Below are positions 31,291-38,165 of a stretch of 41,478 bases of DNA, piece after piece (the first letter of the stretch is position 1; each line of letters begins with the position of its first letter). The stretch is from Glycomyces lechevalierae (GTDB taxonomy: Bacteria > Actinomycetota > Actinomycetes > Mycobacteriales > Micromonosporaceae): contig NZ_JAPZVQ010000015.1 of assembly GCF_027622945.1 (NCBI RefSeq), positions 98,933 through 140,410 of the forward strand, in the 5' to 3' direction. Below the pieces are notes generated by a model. It made no database searches and was not told the DNA's origin. It was given only the letters and a program-made list of their open reading frames with translations. The position numbers and the translations under genes were made by a program.

Positions 31291-32166
31291 ATGACCAGCC
31301 AGTTCGTGCTCACGCTCTCGTGCCCCGACCGCCTCGGCATCGTGTACGCCGTCTCGGGTTTCCTGACCCGCCGCGACGCCAACATCGAGGACTCCCAGCA
31401 GTTCTCCGAGCACGGTTCGGGACGCTTCTTCATGCGCGTGGAGTTCACGGCGCCGGCCGTGAACCATGAGAGCAGCAACGGGGCCGCGCAGCGCGACGAA
31501 CTGGCCGTGGGCTTCGCGGACATCGCCCGCGAATTCGACATGGACTGGCAGCTCCACGACCGCGCCGTCAAGCGCCGCGTCCTCATCATGGCCTCCAAGC
31601 AGGGCCACTGCCTCAACGACCTGCTCTACCGCTTCCGCATCGGCGCGCTCCACGGCGAGGCCGCCGCGGTCGTCTCGAACCACCCCGACTGGGCCGACCT
31701 CGCCGCCTCCTCGGGCGTGCCGTTCCACTACCTGCCCGTCGGCCCCGAGGGCAAGGCCGTCCAAGAGCAGCGCATCCTCGACCTCATCGAGGAAGAACGC
31801 ATCGACACCGTGGTCCTGGCCCGCTACATGCAGATCCTCTCCTCCGACTTCTGCGCGAAGCTGCCCGGCAAGATCCTCAACATCCACCACTCGTTCCTGC
31901 CGAGCTTCAAGGGCGCTAAGCCCTACCACCAGGCGCACGCCCGCGGCGTCAAGCTCATCGGCGCGACCTGCCACTACGTCACCGCCGACCTCGACGAGGG
32001 ACCCATCATCGACCAGGAGGTCGCGCGCGTCGACCACGCGCTGAGCCCGGACGACCTCGTGGCCGCCGGCCGCGACCTCGAATCGACCTGCCTCGCCCGC
32101 GGCCTGGCCGCCCACCTGGACGACCGCGTCCTCATCAACGGCACCAAGACGGTGGTTTTCCGCTAG
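31291..32166 (+). CDS. purU: Formyltetrahydrofolate deformylase
   Basis: PurU releases formate from 10-formyl-tetrahydrofolate, balancing one-carbon pools. An N-terminal ACT domain (about residues 1-80, FVLTLSCPDRLGIVYAVSGF) is followed by the formyltransferase-like catalytic domain: ASKQGHCLNDLLYRFRIGAL, VVSNHPDW, VLARYMQILS, NIHHSFLPSFKGAKPYHQA (catalytic His) and TADLDEGPIIDQE (catalytic Asp). The length of 291 residues is typical. ATG 31291 lacks a Shine-Dalgarno sequence but sits 7 nt after a good -10 element. dxr follows after 9 bp. Confidence 0.96.
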   Translation: MTSQFVLTLSCPDRLGIVYAVSGFLTRRDANIEDSQQFSEHGSGRFFMRVEFTAPAVNHESSNGAAQRDELAVGFADIAREFDMDWQLHDRAVKRRVLIMASKQGHCLNDLLYRFRIGALHGEAAAVVSNHPDWADLAASSGVPFHYLPVGPEGKAVQEQRILDLIEEERIDTVVLARYMQILSSDFCAKLPGKILNIHHSFLPSFKGAKPYHQAHARGVKLIGATCHYVTADLDEGPIIDQEVARVDHALSPDDLVAAGRDLESTCLARGLAAHLDDRVLINGTKTVVFR

Positions 32167-32175
32167 CGGATAATC

Positions 32176-33387
32176 ATGCCCGTGACTGACCAACGCGAGA
32201 TCGTGCTCCTGGGGTCCACCGGCTCCATCGGCACGCAGGCCATCGACATCGTCCGCGCCAACCCCGACCGCTTCCGCGTCGTCGGCCTCGGCGCGGGCGG
32301 CGGCAACCCGGCGCTCCTGGCCGAGCAGGCGATCGAACTGGGCGTCGACGTCGTCGCGGTCGCCGACGCCACAGCGCTCGAGGACGTCCAACTGCGCCTC
32401 TTCGCCGCCGCCACCGCCAAGGGCTGGACCTCCGGCGACGCCCGGATGCCGAAGCTCATCGCCGGCCGCAACGCCATGACCGAACTCGCGGCCTGGCCCT
32501 GCGACACCGTCCTGAACGGCATCAACGGCTCCATCGGCCTCGAACCGACCCTCGCCGCGCTCAAGGCCGGACGCCAAGTGGCCCTTGCCAACAAGGAGTC
32601 CCTCGTGGCCGGCGGCCCGCTCGTGCGGGAGGTCGCGAAGCCCGGCCAGCTCGTCCCGGTCGACTCCGAGCACTCCGCCCTGGCCCAGTGCCTGCGCTCG
32701 GGTTCGATGGAGCGGGTGGCGAAGCTCGTGCTCACCGCCTCGGGCGGGCCGTTCCGCGGCAAGACCCGCGACCAGCTCGCCGAGGTCACCGTCGAGCAGG
32801 CGCTCGCGCACCCGACCTGGGCCATGGGCCCGGTCGTCACGATCAACTCCGCGACCATGGTCAACAAGGCCCTCGAGGTGATCGAGGCGCACGAGCTCTT
32901 CGACGTCTCGTACGACGACATCGACGTCGTGGTCCACCCGCAGTCGGTGATCCACTCGATGGTCGAGTTCACGGACGGCTCCACGATCGCCCAGGCCTCC
33001 CCGCCGGACATGCGCCTGCCCATCGGCCATGCGCTCGCCTGGCCCGACCGCCTCCCCGGCGCCGCGAAGCCCGTCGACTGGACGAAGGCCTCAGACTGGC
33101 ACTTCGAACCGCTCGACGAGACCGCGTTCCCGGCCGTCGCCCTCGCCAAGGACGCCGGCCGCGCCGGCGGCCTCATGCCCGCCGTCTACAACGCCGCCAA
33201 CGAGGAAGCCGTCGCCGCCTTCCGCGACGGGCGGCTGCCGTTCCTCGGCATCGTCGACACCATCGAAGCCGTCCTCGCCGCCGCGCCAAGGTTCGAGCGA
33301 CCCTCCAGTGTCGCAGACGTACTCGAAGCGGAGAAGTGGGCGCGCGCGTGCGCCCGACGGCTAGTGTTGGACGCGTCCGAGCGTTAG
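32176..33387 (+). CDS. dxr: 1-deoxy-D-xylulose-5-phosphate reductoisomerase
   Basis: Dxr makes 2-C-methyl-D-erythritol 4-phosphate, the committed step of the MEP isoprenoid pathway. Motifs: NADPH site LLGSTGSIGTQAIDIV, LANKESLVAGG, the metal/substrate site VDSEHSALAQCL, ASGGPFRG, HPQSVIHSMVEF and YNAANEEAVAAF. The length of 403 residues is normal. ATG 32176 has no clear Shine-Dalgarno sequence and lies 9 bp after purU; GTG 32182 is an alternative. It is grouped with rseP and ispG, the latter also of the MEP pathway, as is usual in actinomycetes. Confidence 0.97.
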   Translation: MPVTDQREIVLLGSTGSIGTQAIDIVRANPDRFRVVGLGAGGGNPALLAEQAIELGVDVVAVADATALEDVQLRLFAAATAKGWTSGDARMPKLIAGRNAMTELAAWPCDTVLNGINGSIGLEPTLAALKAGRQVALANKESLVAGGPLVREVAKPGQLVPVDSEHSALAQCLRSGSMERVAKLVLTASGGPFRGKTRDQLAEVTVEQALAHPTWAMGPVVTINSATMVNKALEVIEAHELFDVSYDDIDVVVHPQSVIHSMVEFTDGSTIAQASPPDMRLPIGHALAWPDRLPGAAKPVDWTKASDWHFEPLDETAFPAVALAKDAGRAGGLMPAVYNAANEEAVAAFRDGRLPFLGIVDTIEAVLAAAPRFERPSSVADVLEAEKWARACARRLVLDASER

Positions 33388-33399
33388 AAGGAGACCGAC

Positions 33400-34665
33400 T
33401 TGCTGGCCTACATCACCGGGATCGTCCTGTTCGCGTTGGCGATCCTCATCTCCGTGAGCCTGCACGAATTCGGCCACATGCTCACGGCCAAGGGCTTCGG
33501 CATGAAGGTCACCCGCTACTTCGTGGGGTTCGGCCCCACCCTGTGGTCGTTCCGCAAGGGCGAGACCGAATACGGCGTCAAGGGCATCCCGCTCGGCGGC
33601 TTCGTCAAGATCGTCGGGATGACCCCGCTCGAAGAGGACGAGGAAGAGCTCGACGAGGCGGACAAGAAGCGGGTCTTCTGGCGCAAGCCCTTGTGGCAGC
33701 GCACGATCGTGCTCGCCGCCGGTTCGGTCACGCACTTCATCATCGGCTTCGTCGCCCTGTGGATCCTCGTCTCCTTCGTCGGCGTCGTCGCCAACCCGGC
33801 CTACGCCGAGCAGGTCACGCAGTCCGAGGAGAATGCGCAGGTCGCCGTCGCCCCGTGCGTCGAGGCCGCCGACTCGACCGCCCCCGCGGGCGACTGCCCC
33901 GAAGGCCAGATCGAGGGCCCGGCCGCCGCCGCGGGCATCCAGGACGGCGACGCGATCACCTCGGTCGGCGGCACCGCCGTCACCGACTGGGAGTCCCTCG
34001 TCGCCACCGTCTCCGAGCTCACTCCGGACGAGCCGGTCGCCGTCACGGTCGACAGCGACGGCACCGAGAAGACCATCGAGGTCACCCCCTACGCCGCCAC
34101 CGCCGAGAAGGCGGACGGCACCACGGAGACCGTGGCCCGCCTCGGCGTCTTCGTCTACACCGATCCCTCGATCGCCCCGACGGTCGCGACCGGCCCGATC
34201 GACGGCATCGGCGAGACCTTCAGCACCACCGGCGACATGTTCAAGGAGACCTTCATCGCCTTGGGCCAGTTGCCCTCGAAGATCCCGCCGCTGTGGGACG
34301 CCATCATGGGCGAGGAGCGCAGCGCCGACTCGCCCGTCAGCGTCGTGGGCGCCTCGCGCCTCGGCGGCGAGATGGTCCAGTACGACCAGTGGGCCATGTT
34401 CTTCATGCTCCTGGTGGTCCTGAACTACTTCATCGGCATCTTCAACCTGCTGCCGCTCCTGCCGATGGACGGCGGGCACATCGCGATCGCCTGGTACGAG
34501 AAGGCCCGTTCGTGGATCGCGCTGAAGCGAGGAAAGGTCGACCCCGGGCGTGTCGACTACATGAAGCTCATGCCGCTGACCTACGCTGTCATCGTCCTCC
34601 TGGGCGGCTTCATGCTGCTGACGATCACCGCTGACATCGTCAACCCGATCACTATCTTCAATTAA
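33400..34665 (+). CDS. rseP: RseP/Rip1-family intramembrane site-2 metalloprotease
   Basis: This membrane zinc protease cleaves anti-sigma factors and other single-pass proteins. The active-site motif LHEFGHMLTAKG is in the first helix, and NLLPLLPMDGG lies in the late helix, giving the Asp ligand. A PDZ domain (about residues 165-230, PAAAAGIQDGDAITSVGG) lies outside between them. Before the PDZ is a segment with two cysteines (C-x12-C, APCVEAADSTAPAGDCPEG) that could form a disulfide. There are about four membrane helices and 421 residues. The start is TTG 33400, supported by AAGGAGA 5-11 nt upstream. It lies 12 bp after dxr. Confidence 0.95.
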   Translation: MLAYITGIVLFALAILISVSLHEFGHMLTAKGFGMKVTRYFVGFGPTLWSFRKGETEYGVKGIPLGGFVKIVGMTPLEEDEEELDEADKKRVFWRKPLWQRTIVLAAGSVTHFIIGFVALWILVSFVGVVANPAYAEQVTQSEENAQVAVAPCVEAADSTAPAGDCPEGQIEGPAAAAGIQDGDAITSVGGTAVTDWESLVATVSELTPDEPVAVTVDSDGTEKTIEVTPYAATAEKADGTTETVARLGVFVYTDPSIAPTVATGPIDGIGETFSTTGDMFKETFIALGQLPSKIPPLWDAIMGEERSADSPVSVVGASRLGGEMVQYDQWAMFFMLLVVLNYFIGIFNLLPLLPMDGGHIAIAWYEKARSWIALKRGKVDPGRVDYMKLMPLTYAVIVLLGGFMLLTITADIVNPITIFN

Positions 34666-34693
34666 CCCGCGAATCAAGGTGGAAACTAGCCAC

Positions 34694-35875
34694 ATGACCG
34701 CAGTGAACCTCGGTATCCCCACCAAGCGCCACGACCACGAGGTCGAACCGCTCGCCCCGCGCCGCAAGACCCGGCAGCTCAACGTCGGCGGCGTGCTCGT
34801 GGGCGGCGGCGCCCCGATCAGCGTCCAGTCGATGACCACCACCCGGACCTCGGACATCGGCGCGACGCTGCAGCAGATCGCCGAGCTCACCGCCACCGGC
34901 TGCAACATCGTCCGCGTCGCGTGCCCGACCCAGGACGACGCCGACGCGCTCAAGGTCATCGCCAAGCAGTCGCAGATCCCGGTCATCGCGGACATCCACT
35001 TCCAGCCGAAGTACGTCTTCGCCGCGATCGACGCCGGGTGCGCCGCCGTGCGCGTCAACCCCGGCAACATCAAGCAGTTCGACGACCGCGTGGGGGAGAT
35101 CGCCAAGGCCGCGAAGGACGCCGGGACGCCGATCCGCATCGGCGTGAACGCCGGCTCGCTCGACAAGCGCCTGCTCCAGAAGTACGGCAAGGCCACCCCG
35201 GAGGCGCTGGTCGAGTCCGCGCTCTGGGAGGCCTCGCTGTTCGAGGAGCACGACTTCCGCGACATCAAGATCTCGGTCAAGCACAACGACCCGGTGGTCA
35301 TGATCAAGGCCTACCGGCTCCTGTCGCAGCAGTGCGAGTACCCGTTGCACTTGGGCGTCACCGAGGCCGGGCCCGCCTTCCAGGGCACCATCAAGTCCGC
35401 AGCCGCGTTCGGCGCGCTGCTCGCCGAGGGCATCGGCGACACCATCCGCGTCTCCCTCTCGGCCCCGCCGGTCGAGGAGGTCAAGGTCGGCAACCAGATC
35501 CTGGAGTCGATGGGCCTCAAGGAACGCGGCCTCGAGATCGTCTCGTGCCCGTCGTGCGGTCGCGCCCAGGTGGACGTGTACACGCTCGCCGAGCAGGTCA
35601 CGGCCGGGCTCGAGGGCCTGCCCGTGCCGCTGCGCGTGGCCGTCATGGGCTGCGTCGTGAACGGCCCCGGCGAGGCCCGCGAGGCCGACCTCGGTGTGGC
35701 GAGCGGCAACGGCCGCGGTCAGATCTTCGTCAAGGGCGAGGTCATCCGCACCGTGCCCGAGTCGCAGATCGTGGAGACGCTCATCGAAGAGGCCGTGAAG
35801 CTGGCCGAGGCGATGGGCGCGGACCTGCCCGAGGAGCTCAAGGGCCTCGCCGGCCCGGTCGTCCAGGTCCACTGA
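34694..35875 (+). CDS. ispG: 4-hydroxy-3-methylbut-2-enyl diphosphate synthase (IspG)
   Basis: IspG is the 4Fe-4S enzyme of the MEP pathway that makes HMBPP. The N-terminal TIM barrel shows APISVQSMTTTRTSDIGAT, VRVACPTQDDADAL, DIHFQPKYVFAAID and RVNPGNIK. The C-terminal Fe-S domain carries SCPSCGRAQVD and MGCVVNGPGEAREAD, giving three Cys and one Glu ligand. The protein has 393 residues. ATG 34694 has AAGGTGG about 12 nt upstream; an earlier in-frame GTG at 34679 overlaps that site. It is the last gene of dxr-rseP-ispG and is followed by a terminator hairpin. Confidence 0.97.
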   Translation: MTAVNLGIPTKRHDHEVEPLAPRRKTRQLNVGGVLVGGGAPISVQSMTTTRTSDIGATLQQIAELTATGCNIVRVACPTQDDADALKVIAKQSQIPVIADIHFQPKYVFAAIDAGCAAVRVNPGNIKQFDDRVGEIAKAAKDAGTPIRIGVNAGSLDKRLLQKYGKATPEALVESALWEASLFEEHDFRDIKISVKHNDPVVMIKAYRLLSQQCEYPLHLGVTEAGPAFQGTIKSAAAFGALLAEGIGDTIRVSLSAPPVEEVKVGNQILESMGLKERGLEIVSCPSCGRAQVDVYTLAEQVTAGLEGLPVPLRVAVMGCVVNGPGEAREADLGVASGNGRGQIFVKGEVIRTVPESQIVETLIEEAVKLAEAMGADLPEELKGLAGPVVQVH

Positions 35876-35899
35876 CACGACTGCACTGACGCGACTGTC

Positions 35900-35930
35900 G
35901 GATCGCCGACTCACCGGTCGGCGATCCTTC
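35900..35930 (+). terminator. Hairpin terminator after ispG
   Basis: GGATCGCCGAC (35900-35910) pairs perfectly with GTCGGCGATCC (35917-35927) around TCACCG, followed by TTCCC. Confidence 0.8.
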
Positions 35931-36061
35931 CCTAAGCTGGAATCCAGCACCAGTTGAGGACTGCGCCCGGCACCCCTGGAATCCGACATACCACTCATCT
36001 TGTGCAATATTCCACAAAGGTGACTCCAGGGGATTCCGCCGAAGCGCCGCCCGGTGCCGCG

Positions 36062-36067
36062 CATAAT
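36062..36067 (+). promoter_or_regulatory. Candidate -10 for the small membrane protein gene
   Basis: CATAAT, one base off consensus, lies about 75 nt before ATG 36141; the -35 region is weak. A GTG at 36075, in frame with the gene, sits 7 nt downstream and could be a leaderless extended start. Confidence 0.3.
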
Positions 36068-36140
36068 GACTTCCGTGCGTGGCAAGCGCAGCTCCCGGCT
36101 GCGTCCGCGCCGTGCCCACCGTGAAAGGGGAGCGACCGGC

Positions 36141-36671
36141 ATGGGGAAGATCGAACGACAGATTTCCGAGGGCGTCACCAAGTACTACTGGTACCCCGGC
36201 GAGAAGATCGACTGGATCAGGGGTGTGCTCACGGTCCTCGGGGGCGGCCTGCTCTTCGTCCTGATCTTCGTCGTCACCAAGAACAGCCTCATCGCCGCCG
36301 TCGTCGCGGGCACCGCCGTGCAGGCGGTCGTCGGCGCCTATCTGGGACGCCGTGACGCCGCCGGGCTCTCCGAGTTCCACGACCCGGCCTCCGAGCGCCG
36401 CGAGGCCGTCATCGACGGTACCCGCGCCGCCTGGCGCGGCACGCTGCAAGGCCTGCTGTGCGCCGGTTCGGCCATGCTCGTGCTCAACATGCCGCACTCC
36501 GGCTTCCTCGCCGACTGGGTGCTGCCGTTCGTCCCCTCCATCATCGGCGCGCTCGCCCACTCCGGCGGGATGCTCTGGGAGCGGCTGGCGCAGGAGGTGG
36601 GCACCGCCGACATGGCGGCAGCCGCCGAGTCCGGCGCGGAGGAGCCCACGAAGGAGCTCGAAGCCGCGTAG
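36141..36671 (+). CDS. Small four-helix membrane protein of unknown function
   Basis: I do not recognise this family. The 176-residue protein has a short polar head, two hydrophobic segments in VLTVLGGGLLFVLIFVVT and SLIAAVVAGTAVQAVVGAYL, a charged middle loop (LGRRDAAGLSEFHDPASERR), two more hydrophobic segments (GTLQGLLCAGSAMLVLNMP and WVLPFVPSIIGALAHSGGML) and an acidic, Ala-rich tail. ATG 36141 has AAAGGGGAG 9-17 nt upstream. GTG 36075 would add 22 basic residues with unusual codons (AGG, GGA), so it is less likely. It is a single gene between two terminators. Confidence 0.75.
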   Translation: MGKIERQISEGVTKYYWYPGEKIDWIRGVLTVLGGGLLFVLIFVVTKNSLIAAVVAGTAVQAVVGAYLGRRDAAGLSEFHDPASERREAVIDGTRAAWRGTLQGLLCAGSAMLVLNMPHSGFLADWVLPFVPSIIGALAHSGGMLWERLAQEVGTADMAAAAESGAEEPTKELEAA

Positions 36672-36683
36672 TCCAAGCGCTTT

Positions 36684-36725
36684 CACGAAGGCCCGCAGCC
36701 GAATCGACGGCTGCGGGCCTTCGTG
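36684..36725 (+). terminator. Hairpin terminator after the membrane protein gene
   Basis: CACGAAGGCCCGCAGCCG (36684-36701) pairs over 18 bases with 36708-36725 around AATCGA. It begins 13 bases after the stop codon. Confidence 0.85.
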
Positions 36726-37095
36726 CGCGCGGGGGAGTTGGTGAGCCGGCGCGGGGCGACTGCACGCCGCCTGGGTTGGACAGGCGGGGCGCTCGACCGC
36801 CGGAGGTGTCGTACACCGCGCGTCCGGCCGGAGCCGGACCGCGGATCTCCGGCGGGAGCCGCGCCCCGCGCCGGCTCGGTAGGAAAAGCCTCGCGGGGTC
36901 CCGGCCAGGCCCCGTTCCGAAGTGCTCGGGCACGGGCTCGCCGGTCGTCCCAGAATGCGGCCTGACGCCGCCGAACGCAAGAGGTTTTCACGGTCTCCGG
37001 GCCGGTTTCCCGCGTCGGCTCGATAACGGAGCGCCGGACCACGGCCCGCAATCGCCGCCACCGGCCGCCTGGGCCGCTCCCGCTAGGCTGGACCG
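36726..37095. other. Intergenic region before map, no gene seen
   Basis: A very GC-rich 370-bp stretch with open frames on both strands but no start signals, coding-type codon pattern or recognisable protein. Its last bases contain the candidate map -10 element. Nothing else could be identified. Confidence 0.4.
37084..37089 (+). promoter_or_regulatory. Candidate -10 element for leaderless map
   Basis: TAGGCT ends 6 nt before ATG 37096, with no Shine-Dalgarno sequence. The -35 region is poor. Confidence 0.45.
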
Positions 37096-37992
37096 ATGGA
37101 AACCCGTCCCGCGCTGCGCCCTGGCAGGCAGAGTCCCCGCAGGAGCGTCCCCGACTCGATCGAGCGGCCCGAGTACGTCGGCAAGCCCGCGCCCTCGCCG
37201 TTCACCGGCTCAGAGGTGAAGGACGCCGAGACCGTCGAGCGGATGCGGATCGCCGGCCGCATCGCCGCCGACGCCCTCGAGACCGTCGGCAAGGCCGTCG
37301 CCCCCGGCGTCACCACGGACGAGCTCGACCGCATCGCCCACGAGTACCTGTGCGACCTCGGCGCCTACCCTTCGACGCTCGGCTACCGCGAGTACCCGAA
37401 GTCCTGCTGCACCTCGCTCAACGAGGTCATCTGCCACGGCATCCCCGACTCCACCGTGGTCCAGGACGGCGACATCGTCAACATCGACATCACCGCGTTC
37501 ATCGGCGGCGTGCACGGCGACTGCAACGCCACGTTCCTCGCCGGGGACGTCTCCCAGGAGGCCCGCGACCTCGTGGAGCGCACCTGGACCGCCACCTGGC
37601 GCGGCATCAAGGCCGTCAAGCCCGGCCGCCAGCTCAACGTGGTCGGCAAGGTCATCGAGGCGTACGCGAAGCGCTTCGGCTACGGCGTCGTCCGCCAGTT
37701 CACCGGCCACGGCATCGGCACCGCGTTCCACTCCGGGCTCTACGTCCCGCACTACGACAACCCCGAGCTCGAGGTCGAGATCGAGACCGGCATGACCTTC
37801 ACGATCGAGCCGATGATCAACCTCGGCACCGCCGAGCACGAGATGTGGGACGACGGCTGGACCGCCGTCACCCGCGATCGCAAGTGGACCGCCCAGTTCG
37901 AGCACACCCTGCTCGTCACCGACGACGGCTTCGAGATCCTCACCATGCCCAGCAGCGGAGTCCCCGCCGGCACGCCCGACTCCCAACGCTGA
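37096..37992 (+). CDS. map: Type I methionine aminopeptidase
   Basis: Map removes the initiator Met from new proteins and uses two metal ions held by Asp, Asp, His, Glu, Glu. These are seen in NIDITAFIGGVHGDCNATF (both Asp), GHGIGTAFHSG (His), TIEPMINLG (Glu) and TAQFEHTLLV (Glu). YPSTLGYREYPKSCCTSLNE and VICHGIPD complete the signature. The ~40-residue N-terminal extension RPEYVGKPAPSPF is like that of the Mycobacterium tuberculosis MetAP1c form (from memory). The protein has 298 residues. ATG 37096 is consistent with a leaderless message. Confidence 0.96.
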   Translation: METRPALRPGRQSPRRSVPDSIERPEYVGKPAPSPFTGSEVKDAETVERMRIAGRIAADALETVGKAVAPGVTTDELDRIAHEYLCDLGAYPSTLGYREYPKSCCTSLNEVICHGIPDSTVVQDGDIVNIDITAFIGGVHGDCNATFLAGDVSQEARDLVERTWTATWRGIKAVKPGRQLNVVGKVIEAYAKRFGYGVVRQFTGHGIGTAFHSGLYVPHYDNPELEVEIETGMTFTIEPMINLGTAEHEMWDDGWTAVTRDRKWTAQFEHTLLVTDDGFEILTMPSSGVPAGTPDSQR

Positions 37993-38028
37993 ACCCGTTG
38001 AGTGGCAACGGCTCCCTAACCTGAAGCG

Positions 38029-38083
38029 GGCGGCGCCGGTCAGAGAGATGCCGATGTCTCCGAGGGGTTGAGCCGGCGCCGCC
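38029..38083 (+). terminator. Long-loop inverted repeat after map
   Basis: GGCGGCGCCGG (38029-38039) and CCGGCGCCGCC (38073-38083) are perfect 11-bp arms around a 33-base loop, beginning 37 bases after the map stop. It may act as a terminator together with the palindrome further on. Confidence 0.4.
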
Positions 38084-38116
38084 TCCACAAAGCCGGTGAC
38101 GAAGAAACCAGCGAAC

Positions 38117-38150
38117 GAAGGGCCCCGGCACGATCGTGCCGGGGCCCTTC
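38117..38150. terminator. 34-bp perfect palindrome, bidirectional terminator
   Basis: GAAGGGCCCCGGCACGA (38117-38133) is followed directly by its full complement (38134-38150). It lies between the convergent map and ABC permease genes. Confidence 0.85.
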
Positions 38151-38165
38151 ACCTTCCTTGGAGCG

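Noticed and set aside
36683..37051. Minus-strand open frame between the membrane protein and map
   Set aside because: No start signal, Arg/Pro/Ala shadow composition, and its end overlaps a terminator hairpin.
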